Both the position numbers and the translations under genes were made by a program. From positions 1 through 59,992 of the forward strand of contig JAEXLC010000119.1 of the NCBI GenBank assembly GCA_023445495.1: a DNA stretch of 59,992 nucleotides, given 5' to 3'. Of this stretch, positions 28,399-34,601 are shown one piece after another. A model generated the notes under the pieces. It was not told the DNA's origin and did no database searches. It saw only the letters and a list, made by a program, of their open reading frames with translations. This stretch comes from Pseudomonadota bacterium. GTDB lineage: Bacteria > Pseudomonadota > Alphaproteobacteria > Sphingomonadales > Sphingomonadaceae. Numbering within the stretch: the first letter of the stretch is position 1; each line of letters begins with the position of its first letter.

Positions 28399-28917
28399 AT
28401 GGCAGAACCATTTTTGTCGGAAATCCGGCTAATGTCGTTCAACTTCGCGCCGAAGAACTGGGCGATGTGCAATGGCCAATTCCTGCCGATCAATCAGAAC
28501 CAGGCGTTGTTCTCGCTGCTAGGCACCACGTTCGGCGGCAATGGCCAGACGACCTTCGCCTTGCCCGATCTGCGCGGCCGCGTGCCGATCCATGTCGGCA
28601 ATGGCTATTTTCTCGGACAGCAAGGCGGCGAGGCGGCGCATACGCTCAGCATCAGTGAGATACCCACCCACGTCCACACGCTGCAGGCCTCCAACGCCAG
28701 CGGCGACAAGGTGAACCCCAATTTCGGCGGGACTGGCTATGTCCTCGCCTCCGAACCGGGCAATCCCTATGCGACCGGCTTCACGCCAAGCGCGGTGGCG
28801 CTCAATGCCGGAACGGTCCAGAACAATGGCGGCAGCCAGGCGCATCTGAACATGCAGCCGTTCCTGACGCTCACCTACTGCATCGCCCTTTCGGGCATCT
28901 TCCCCTCCCCGAACTGA
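28399..28917 (+). CDS. Phage tail collar domain protein (microcystin-dependent-protein-like), copy 1
   Basis: This is a 172-residue protein of the tail-collar/MdpB type. The conserved N-terminal half (residues 1-75) reads FLSEIRLMSFNFAP, then MCNGQFLPI, LFSLLGTTFGGNGQTTFALP and DLRGRVPIH. A His-containing TLSISEIPTHVHTL segment follows, and a C-terminal strand has MQPFLTLTYCIALSGIFP. Such proteins resemble the receptor-binding tip domains of short tail fibres but occur as free-standing chromosomal clusters with no phage genes nearby; their job is unknown. A GGGGGA ribosome binding site precedes the ATG. It is first of three tandem paralogues separated by about 10 bases. Confidence 0.88.
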   Translation: MAEPFLSEIRLMSFNFAPKNWAMCNGQFLPINQNQALFSLLGTTFGGNGQTTFALPDLRGRVPIHVGNGYFLGQQGGEAAHTLSISEIPTHVHTLQASNASGDKVNPNFGGTGYVLASEPGNPYATGFTPSAVALNAGTVQNNGGSQAHLNMQPFLTLTYCIALSGIFPSPN

Positions 28918-28927
28918 GGAACGCGCC

Positions 28928-29443
28928 ATGGCACAGCCTTATGTCGGCGAGCTTCGCATCTTCGCCGGAAACTTCGCCCCCGCAGGATGGATGTTCTGCT
29001 CAGGACAAATTCTCCCGATCTCCGAGAACGAGACGCTGTTTAACCTGATCGGCACCACTTATGGCGGCGACGGGCAGAGCACCTTCGGCCTGCCCGATCT
29101 GCGCGGGCGTCTGCCGATCCATCAAGGTACCGGCGGAGGCAGCACCTATACGATCGCCGAGACTGGCGGCGCCGAGGAAGTGACGCTGTCGATCAACCAG
29201 ATCCCCGCGCACAGTCACCCCATGCTGGGCGCATCGGGCAATGGCAGTCAGGCCAATCCGAAGAACAATGTCCTCGCCAGCTCGACGCTGGTGAAGCTCT
29301 ATTCGGGCGAAGCCGCGGATACGGCTATGGCGGCGACTTCGATCACGTCGACCGGCGGCAACCAGCCGCACACCAATTTCCAGCCCTATCTCTGCCTGAA
29401 CTACATCATCTCGCTGTTCGGCATCTTCCCGAGCCAGAACTGA
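28928..29443 (+). CDS. Phage tail collar domain protein, copy 2
   Basis: This 171-residue paralogue has the same order of motifs: YVGELRIFAGNFAPAGWMFC, SGQILPI, LFNLIGTTYGGDGQSTFGLP and DLRGRLPIHQG. The IPAHSHPM segment and the C-terminal block FQPYLCLNYIISLFGIFPSQN follow. It differs from copy 1 mainly in the central loop (about residues 75-140), the part expected to be exposed. The gene follows copy 1 by 10 bases with ribosome binding site AGGAACGC. The same string precedes copy 3, which is a trace of tandem duplication. Confidence 0.88.
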   Translation: MAQPYVGELRIFAGNFAPAGWMFCSGQILPISENETLFNLIGTTYGGDGQSTFGLPDLRGRLPIHQGTGGGSTYTIAETGGAEEVTLSINQIPAHSHPMLGASGNGSQANPKNNVLASSTLVKLYSGEAADTAMAATSITSTGGNQPHTNFQPYLCLNYIISLFGIFPSQN

Positions 29444-29455
29444 GAGGAACGCACC

Positions 29456-29983
29456 ATGGCCGATCCCTTTGTCGCCGAGATCCGCATCTTCCCGTTCAAC
29501 TTCGCGCCCAGGGGTTGGGCGTGGTGCGACGGACAGTTGCTGCCGCTCTCGCAGAATACCGCGCTCTTCTCACTGCTGGGCACCACCTATGGCGGCAACG
29601 GCAAGAGCAATTTCGCGCTGCCCGACATGCAGGGCCGCGCGCCGATGCATCCCGGACAGGGCCCGGGCCTGTCGCTGCATGACCTGGGCGAGACCGGCGG
29701 CTCCGACACCGTGACGCTGCTCGAATCCGAGATGCCCAACCACAGCCATACCTTGCGCACCACGGTGGAAGACGCGACCCAAGGTACGCTTTCCAATGGC
29801 GTGACCCTGTCCACCAGCACCGGCGGCTCGCTCTACCAGAGCACGACCAACACCAACCTGGTCAGCATGTCGCCTCAGGCGCTTTCGCCGGCCGGTGGCA
29901 GCGCGCCGCACAACAACATGCAGCCCTATCTGACCTTCTATTTCTGCATCGCGATGCAGGGCGTGTTCCCGCCGCGCTCCTGA
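29456..29983 (+). CDS. Phage tail collar domain protein, copy 3
   Basis: This 175-residue paralogue reads FVAEIRIFPFNFAPRGWAWC, DGQLLPLSQN, LFSLLGTTYGGNGKSNFALP and DMQGRAPMHPGQGPG. MPNHSHTL and the C-terminal MQPYLTFYFCIAMQGVFP follow. It is most diverged in the centre, like the other copies. It lies 12 bases after copy 2 and 16 bases before the GNAT gene, so all four are probably one transcript. Three non-identical copies suggest a hetero-oligomer or a set of alternative tips, which is an inference. Confidence 0.88.
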   Translation: MADPFVAEIRIFPFNFAPRGWAWCDGQLLPLSQNTALFSLLGTTYGGNGKSNFALPDMQGRAPMHPGQGPGLSLHDLGETGGSDTVTLLESEMPNHSHTLRTTVEDATQGTLSNGVTLSTSTGGSLYQSTTNTNLVSMSPQALSPAGGSAPHNNMQPYLTFYFCIAMQGVFPPRS

Positions 29984-29999
29984 CCGCACACGCACGATC

Positions 30000-30515
30000 A
30001 TGCCCCCGCCCCTCCACGCCGCCGCGCGCTTCGGCCTGTCCTATCGGCCGTTCGTGGAGGGGGATTTCGGCTTCGTCGAAGCGCTCTATTTCTCCACACG
30101 GGAGGAAGAGCTGGCGCTGAGCGACTGGCCGGCGGAGCAGAAGCAGGCGTTCCTGACCCAGCAGCATCGCGCCCAGCACCACCATTATGTCACCTATTAT
30201 CCGAACGCCGAGCGGCTGATCCTCGAGCGGGACGGCGCGGCGATCGGCCGGCTCTATGTCGATGCATGGACGCAGGAGCTCCGCATCGTCGATATTTCGC
30301 TGATGCCCGCGGCGCGCGGCCAGGGCCTGGGCGAGGCGATATTGCGCGACCTGATCGAGTGGGCCGCCGGCCAGGGCAAGGGCGTCTCGATCCATGTCGA
30401 GAAATTCAATCCGGCCCGGCGCCTCTACCAGCGGCTCGGCTTTGCCGTCACCGAGGACAAGGGCATTTACGACCTGATGGAGCTCGGCACTGCGCGCGCC
30501 GCCGACCCCACCTAG
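30000..30515 (+). CDS. GNAT-family N-acetyltransferase
   Basis: This 171-residue acetyl-CoA-dependent transferase begins with YRPFVEGDFGFVEALY. It has the central strand RIVDISLMPAARGQGLGEAIL with the acetyl-CoA pyrophosphate-binding RGQGLG loop (near residues 107-112), and the C-terminal motif NPARRLYQRLGF. The gene lies 16 bases after the third tail-collar gene and overlaps the stop of the convergent small gene by 4 bases. Its position as the last gene of the tail-collar operon suggests it modifies one of those proteins or a linked product. The substrate cannot be told from sequence. Confidence 0.85.
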   Translation: MPPPLHAAARFGLSYRPFVEGDFGFVEALYFSTREEELALSDWPAEQKQAFLTQQHRAQHHHYVTYYPNAERLILERDGAAIGRLYVDAWTQELRIVDISLMPAARGQGLGEAILRDLIEWAAGQGKGVSIHVEKFNPARRLYQRLGFAVTEDKGIYDLMELGTARAADPT

Positions 30516-30826
30516 AAGAAGACCGCCTCGTACCGGATGCCGCCCGCCGGATCGAACCCGATCGGCACGATGAAGATGTCATGCATCGCATCGCCGACAG
30601 GGAAGGCGTAGATTGCCTGGGGCAGCCGCGGGTCGGACGGACCGACGAACTCCAGACGGAAACCGCCCTCCTCGCGCGCCGCGCTGGGCAATTCCTGCAC
30701 CTTGGCGAGCGCGAGCTGCTGGGCGCCCACCTCGGTTTCGATGACGAAAGCCTCGCCAACCCGGTCGGCGAAATCGGCCAGCGTGAGCGGCGCGGAGGTC
30801 CCCTGCGAAGCAGCATCGAACGTCAT
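30512..30826 (-). CDS. Small DUF6916-like protein
   Basis: This is a 104-residue cytosolic protein with no signal peptide. The pattern is LTLADFADRVGEAFVIET, then LALAKVQELP, a FRLEFVGP strand, LPQAIYAF and the HDIFIVPIG strand. I place it in the small beta-rich family annotated as DUF6916, often found near tail-collar protein genes; this is from memory. The same pattern recurs in the lipoprotein at 31025. A GGAGG ribosome binding site lies 9 bases before the ATG at 30826; longer upstream frames are not supported. It is convergent with and overlaps the GNAT gene by 4 bases. Confidence 0.65.
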   Translation of the reverse strand: MTFDAASQGTSAPLTLADFADRVGEAFVIETEVGAQQLALAKVQELPSAAREEGGFRLEFVGPSDPRLPQAIYAFPVGDAMHDIFIVPIGFDPAGGIRYEAVFF

Positions 30827-31024
30827 GTCGTCAATCCTCCCGGGCCGCATGCGCGCGACCTTCCCGCTATAGGCAGGCCATGCCGTTCTCGCCAATCCCG
30901 CGTTGGGTCGGTGCCCCATAATTCGCAGGTGCAGTATCCGCACCGAAATGGTAGGAAGATCGCTCGGGGGAAAGGTTCGTGCAATGGGTCGCACTCGGGC
31001 CTGACCGCAAGAAAAGCGGAAACA

Positions 31025-31477
31025 ATGACTTACAGCTCGCGTCGAAGCTTTGTGGTGGGGGGTGTGATCGCAGCCGGAGCCGGAGTCGCCGGTTGTAGTG
31101 GCGGCGGCGGCGGTGGCAGTTCCAGCACGGGCAGCGTGGTGACGCCTGTCGCCGAGGCAACGCCCAGCGGCCCGCTGACCGCATCCGAGATGAGCGACTG
31201 GCAGAAGCTGCTCGGCTCCTCCTTCGTGATTACCAACGGCAGCAGCAAGGTTACCGCCGTGCTCGCCAGCCTGGAGCAGATCGTGGACGCCTCGCGACCC
31301 GCCAGCCTGTCGCGGCACCTCGGCTTCTTCGCGACCTTCCAGATGGCCGTCAGCCAGCTTCCCGCGGGCCAGAAGACCTATCAGCTGGCGCATGCGACCA
31401 AGGGCAGCTTCGACCTGTTCCTCGGCATGCCGGGGCAGAGCAACGGCCAGGGCTTCATCACCGCGCTGCTCAACTAG
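31025..31477 (+). CDS. Tat-exported lipoprotein with a DUF6916-like domain
   Basis: This is a 150-residue protein. The N-terminus combines a twin-arginine motif (SRRSFVVGG, residues 5-13) with a lipobox (VAGC, Cys at about 24) and then a Gly/Ser linker. That points to export by Tat followed by lipid anchoring. The body (about residues 50-150) matches the neighbouring 104-residue protein: LTASEMSDWQKLLGSSFVI, F...F.MAV, LPAGQKTYQLAHATKG and the FDLFLGMPG strand. It is divergent from that gene, with 198 bp between them. A hairpin terminator follows. Function is unknown; a surface or periplasmic partner of the tail-collar proteins is an inference. Confidence 0.7.
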   Translation: MTYSSRRSFVVGGVIAAGAGVAGCSGGGGGGSSSTGSVVTPVAEATPSGPLTASEMSDWQKLLGSSFVITNGSSKVTAVLASLEQIVDASRPASLSRHLGFFATFQMAVSQLPAGQKTYQLAHATKGSFDLFLGMPGQSNGQGFITALLN

Positions 31478-31514
31478 CCGTCAGCGCCTGCCGGACGGCG
31501 GCAATCCTCGAAGC

Positions 31515-31547
31515 AAAGGGCGCGCCCGGTAGCGGACGCGCCCTTTT
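31515..31547 (+). terminator. Intrinsic terminator after the lipoprotein gene
   Basis: The 10-bp arms AAAGGGCGCG and CGCGCCCTTT enclose a 12-base loop and run into TTTT on the plus strand. It lies between two convergent genes and can also work on the minus strand for the outer-membrane barrel gene. Confidence 0.85.
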
Positions 31548-31581
31548 CCGTCTGGACGCCCTCAGGGCACGCAGCTAGCGG

Positions 31582-32157
31582 TCAGAAGCGGAACCCGACG
31601 CCGCCCAGGATCTGGTTGCGCGAGAAGCCATCCGAATAGTGCGAGTAGCGATACTCGCTGGTCAGGAAGAGCTGCCGGGTCACGTCATACTCCACGCCGG
31701 CGCCGAGGCGGAAGCCCGAGCGATCGTCATGGCTTTCGATCGTGGTCGTGGTGCCGGCATTGATGCTGGTGAGCCGGTCGCCGAAACGGGCATTGGTGTA
31801 GCCGGCCTTGCCATAGACCAGCACCCGCGGCGCGGCGACATAGCCGATGCGGCCGCCCACGTAGAAATCACGGTCGCCACGCTCGCACAGGCGGCCATTG
31901 GCCTGGGTGAAGCAGGTTTTCTGGGTGGTGCCGGTGACTTCGACTTCGGGCGCCAGGCGAACATCGCCCACGGCCACGTCATAGCCGGCGGTACCGCCAT
32001 AGACGAAGCCCGAACCATTCTCGCCGCGATGATCGACACGGTCCCAGCCGCCGGTGACGGCGACACGGGCGCCGGTGAACGGCGCGCTGTCCTGCGCCAT
32101 TGCCGGCGCAGCCGCGACGGATGCCAGCACGATGGCGGGAGCGATGAACTTGAACAT
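31582..32157 (-). CDS. Small outer membrane beta-barrel protein
   Basis: This is a 191-residue protein with a signal peptide (MFKFIAPAIVLASVAAAPAMAQ). Alternating beta-strands fit an eight-stranded OmpA/Omp25-like barrel: RVAVTGGWDRVDHR, FVYGGTAGYDV, YVGGRIGYVAAPRVLVYGKAGY, GFRLGAGVEYDV and TSEYRYSHYSDG, with a terminal Phe in GGVGFRF as expected for BAM recognition. Two cysteines (in KTCFTQANGRLC) may form a loop disulphide. Family members stabilise the envelope or act in attachment. It stands alone; a 296-bp intergenic region separates it from the OsmC gene. Confidence 0.85.
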   Translation of the reverse strand: MFKFIAPAIVLASVAAAPAMAQDSAPFTGARVAVTGGWDRVDHRGENGSGFVYGGTAGYDVAVGDVRLAPEVEVTGTTQKTCFTQANGRLCERGDRDFYVGGRIGYVAAPRVLVYGKAGYTNARFGDRLTSINAGTTTTIESHDDRSGFRLGAGVEYDVTRQLFLTSEYRYSHYSDGFSRNQILGGVGFRF

Positions 32158-32344
32158 GGAAGCCTCCTTTTCGTCCGATCAGTCGGTGATCGATGGAGGC
32201 GAGTTAGGGATGAAAATCCGGACGCATCAGGCTACAAAGGTATTAGATATGCCATGTAACACACGGATTATCCTAAAGTATTATCCCGGAATTTAGCTAT
32301 CGTCCGGTCGCGGCGCACACCGGGCAAAGCCGGGCATATCATCG

Positions 32345-32446
32345 TATAATGGCAAGAATTTCCGATTTCGGGCAGGTTTCCCTCGCCCTCCCCCGGGCAT
32401 CCTCTCCTGAACTTGCGGGCGGCTCCATCCTGGCCGCCCTTCTTTT
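32345..32446 (+). ncRNA. Candidate small RNA with intrinsic terminator
   Basis: A consensus -10 element TATAAT (32345-32350) is followed about 70 bases later by a strong terminator: stem GGGCGGC/GCCGCCC (32417-32439), then TTCTTTT. The plus strand has no gene here, so the terminator has no other obvious client. The predicted transcript (about 32357-32446) is rich in CCUCCC and CUCUCCU, motifs that can pair with ribosome binding sites, as in several alphaproteobacterial sRNAs. No convincing -35 box is seen. The rest of the 32158-32453 gap holds the promoter of the outer-membrane barrel gene. Confidence 0.4.
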
Positions 32447-32453
32447 ACGCGGA

Positions 32454-32957
32454 TCACTCGGTGAAGTCGAACGATCCCCGGCCGACGGCGATCAGCGCCT
32501 CCATGTCCGCCATATGCGCAATCGCGGGCGCCGCCTCGGGCAGCGCCTCGGCGGTGCGCACCCGCGCACCTTCGGTCAGCGTGCGATGGACCGGGCACCG
32601 GTCGGCGATCTCGAGCAACCGGGTGCGCTGCTCCGGCGTGATCTCGCCTTCGAACTTGATCCGGCGCGAGAAGACGTCCGGCGGGCTCTGCCCTTCCTCG
32701 CGGCGATGCCCGACCGCGGTGCAATGCACGCGCACCGGCCAGCCCTTGCGATCCGCATAGAGCTGGAGCGTCATCGTCGTGCAGGCCGCCAGCGCCGCGG
32801 CGAGCAACTGGTAGGGCGTGGGTCCGCTCCCGAGCCCGCCGACCTCGACCGGCTCGTCCGCCATGAAATGCGCGCCGCCCGCCGATATCGCCAGCTGGAA
32901 TCGGCCCGTGTCGCTCTTGCTGGCAATGGCCTCATCGAGCATTTCGTTCGTCTGCAT
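32454..32957 (-). CDS. OsmC/Ohr-family protein
   Basis: This is a 167-residue protein of the OsmC fold, which in characterised members reduces organic hydroperoxides through two cysteines. Landmarks are HFMADEPVEVGGLGSGPTPYQLLAAALAACTTMTLQLYADRKGW, with the first Cys in the AALAACT helix, and a second Cys in EIADRCPVHRTL. Both conserved cysteine contexts (ACT and CPVH) match the YhfA/OsmC-like branch. The ATG at 32957 is preferred over one 14 codons upstream because GAGGTGAGG lies directly before it. The terminator-like hairpin just beyond its stop belongs to the opposite strand. Confidence 0.85.
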   Translation of the reverse strand: MQTNEMLDEAIASKSDTGRFQLAISAGGAHFMADEPVEVGGLGSGPTPYQLLAAALAACTTMTLQLYADRKGWPVRVHCTAVGHRREEGQSPPDVFSRRIKFEGEITPEQRTRLLEIADRCPVHRTLTEGARVRTAEALPEAAPAIAHMADMEALIAVGRGSFDFTE

Positions 32958-33066
32958 CCGCCTCACCTCGTTGTTGCGGAGCGCCGCCATCATCGGCATC
33001 CCGCGACGGGCAGGATTGCACGAAAGCGGGCGGCGGCGAAATCATACGATCCGACAGGCTCCGGCC

Positions 33067-33810
33067 TTACCGGCCCTGCCCCGCCTTGCGCCAGGTAACC
33101 ACCAGCACGTCGCGGCAGGCGGAATGCGCGGGATCCAGCGCATGGATCGCCGTAACGCCATGCCGGATCCGCCGATCGTCGAGCAGCACCGCTTCGCCCG
33201 GGCTCGCCAGGGTGAAGCTGGCCTGCCGTCCGGCCTCGTCGACGATATGGGTGGTGCCGGCTTCGACGTTGCGCCGGTCGACCAGCATGACGAGCACCCA
33301 GTCGACCCCGTCGCGGTGCATCCCCTCGGGCGTCGGCTGGCCGACCTCGCCGGCGCGGGCCTCGATGCGGAACTGGTGGAACTCGCCGTCCCAGGCCTGC
33401 TCGGGATCGCCCCCCTCGAGCGCCGTGAAGATCGGCGTGCACAGGGCAAACAGGTTCCGGATGATCGGATTCCCGACTAGCGCATCGGTTGCCGGCTCGA
33501 ACCAGCGCTGCGTGTCGCCGTTCAGCGGGTTATAGTCGAGGCTCTGGAAATGCGGCTGGTGCGGCTTGCGCAGCGCCTCCGGGCCCCGGAACGTGAACGC
33601 GGCATAGCGACGGCGCCGGTAGCGGCCGCCATCGGCCATATATTCGTCCTGGGCGAGATCGTCCCAGCTCGCCGCGAAACGGGCAAATTCCGCCGGATCC
33701 AGGGCGTGGGCCAGTGCGCGGAACTCCGCAGCATCGACATGCACATAGCCCGTGTCGGCAAGCTGCTGCGCCAGCCCGGCGCCCGTTCCCGCAATTGCGC
33801 TGAAATCCAT
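33067..33810 (-). CDS. 2OG-Fe(II) dioxygenase family protein
   Basis: This is a 247-residue protein that fits the family of 2-oxoglutarate/Fe(II) dioxygenases that includes L-isoleucine 4-hydroxylase. The iron ligands appear as MHRDGVDWVLVML (HxD, near residues 160-172) and the distal His in RRIRHGVTAIHALDP, with a downstream Arg for 2-oxoglutarate. N-terminal features YAAFTFRG and HFQSLDYNPLNGDTQRWFEP are typical of the branch. It probably hydroxylates a free amino acid or small molecule; the substrate is unknown. The start is uncertain: an ATG 9 codons upstream has an equally plausible ribosome binding site (CAGGGG). It lies 109 bp upstream of the OsmC gene on the same strand. Confidence 0.75.
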   Translation of the reverse strand: MDFSAIAGTGAGLAQQLADTGYVHVDAAEFRALAHALDPAEFARFAASWDDLAQDEYMADGGRYRRRRYAAFTFRGPEALRKPHQPHFQSLDYNPLNGDTQRWFEPATDALVGNPIIRNLFALCTPIFTALEGGDPEQAWDGEFHQFRIEARAGEVGQPTPEGMHRDGVDWVLVMLVDRRNVEAGTTHIVDEAGRQASFTLASPGEAVLLDDRRIRHGVTAIHALDPAHSACRDVLVVTWRKAGQGR

Positions 33811-34050
33811 GCCTCGTCCCGTCAGAGGCGCCTCCATGCGCCCCTGGCCGTCACACTGCAACCCGCGCTTCCAATTCTCGTCTGATTGTACGGGTCGGAT
33901 TTCACCGACACGGAAAACATTCGGACCGTACCGCTTATCCGGAAGCTGGTATGGGCGACGCCCTGCTCGTGGCGGGCCCAGGCTTGGGCGGGATGGCCCG
34001 TACCGCGCGCCCGGGTGCGAGCGCCCCACAACCTTCCCGCGTTCGCGTGC

Positions 34051-34071
34051 CGGATCGCGGGGCGCGATCCG
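34051..34071. other. Perfect 9-bp hairpin just after the acyltransferase gene
   Basis: CGGATCGCG and CGCGATCCG are separated by only GGG, 6 bases after the stop of the acyltransferase gene. No U-run follows on the minus strand, so it may be an RNA 3'-end stabiliser or a Rho-assisted terminator rather than an intrinsic one. The rest of 33811-34050 shows nothing recognisable. Confidence 0.45.
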
Positions 34072-34077
34072 TCGGAC

Positions 34078-34587
34078 TCAGGGTTTCAGGTTTGCCGCGA
34101 TCACTTCGCGAAGCTTTTCGCCCGCGTCCGCCGCCACGGTCTGCACGACGCGCTCGCCAGTCGCGGGGTTGGTCTGGTGGAAGTGGAACTCCTGGCCCGC
34201 CAGCGGCCCCGAGATCAGATCGGCGATCATCAGCTCCCGCTGGCGATTTGCCGCATCGGCAAAGGGCGCAATCAGATCGACCAGCCACACCCGGTCACCC
34301 GACACCCATTCCTCCAGGGTCAGCCGGTTCTCCGGCTCGATCATCCCGCCTTCCAGCTTCTTCTCGGCCTCGGCATTGCAACGCGCCCAAAGCGCGAGGC
34401 CGACAGGGCGATCGCCATCGCGGAACAGATAGAATTGCTGATGGATCAACGCCGGCATTACCAGCCATTCAAGGTCCCCCAGCGCCAGCGCGCGATGCAC
34501 GGGCGACTGGGTTAGCAGCCATGTCATCTCGCCCAGCAAATGGCTGACGGTAGGCGGAACGGGGTCGGCGCCCTGTTTTTTCATCAT
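34078..34587 (-). CDS. RTX toxin-activating lysine acyltransferase (HlyC/RtxC family)
   Basis: This 169-residue cytosolic enzyme should transfer a fatty acyl chain from acyl-ACP to lysines of the RTX protein. It aligns with HlyC through LGEMTWLLTQSPVHR, with the catalytic His at residue 31 (His23 in HlyC). ALWARCNAE, EEWVSGDRVWLVDLIAPF (Asp104, equivalent to HlyC Asp92) and the C-terminal helix region also align. Length is the same as in HlyC (170). It lies 14 bases after the giant RTX gene on the same strand, so it is co-transcribed. In classical hlyCABD loci the acyltransferase comes first. Its presence suggests the giant protein is an acylated, membrane-active toxin rather than only an adhesin. 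Confidence 0.9.
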   Translation of the reverse strand: MMKKQGADPVPPTVSHLLGEMTWLLTQSPVHRALALGDLEWLVMPALIHQQFYLFRDGDRPVGLALWARCNAEAEKKLEGGMIEPENRLTLEEWVSGDRVWLVDLIAPFADAANRQRELMIADLISGPLAGQEFHFHQTNPATGERVVQTVAADAGEKLREVIAANLKP

Positions 34588-34601
34588 CGCTCGTTCCTAT
34601 G

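Noticed and set aside
28399..29983. Prophage
   Set aside because: Only tail-collar domains are present; no capsid, terminase, integrase or lysis genes nearby. These proteins are common as free-standing clusters.
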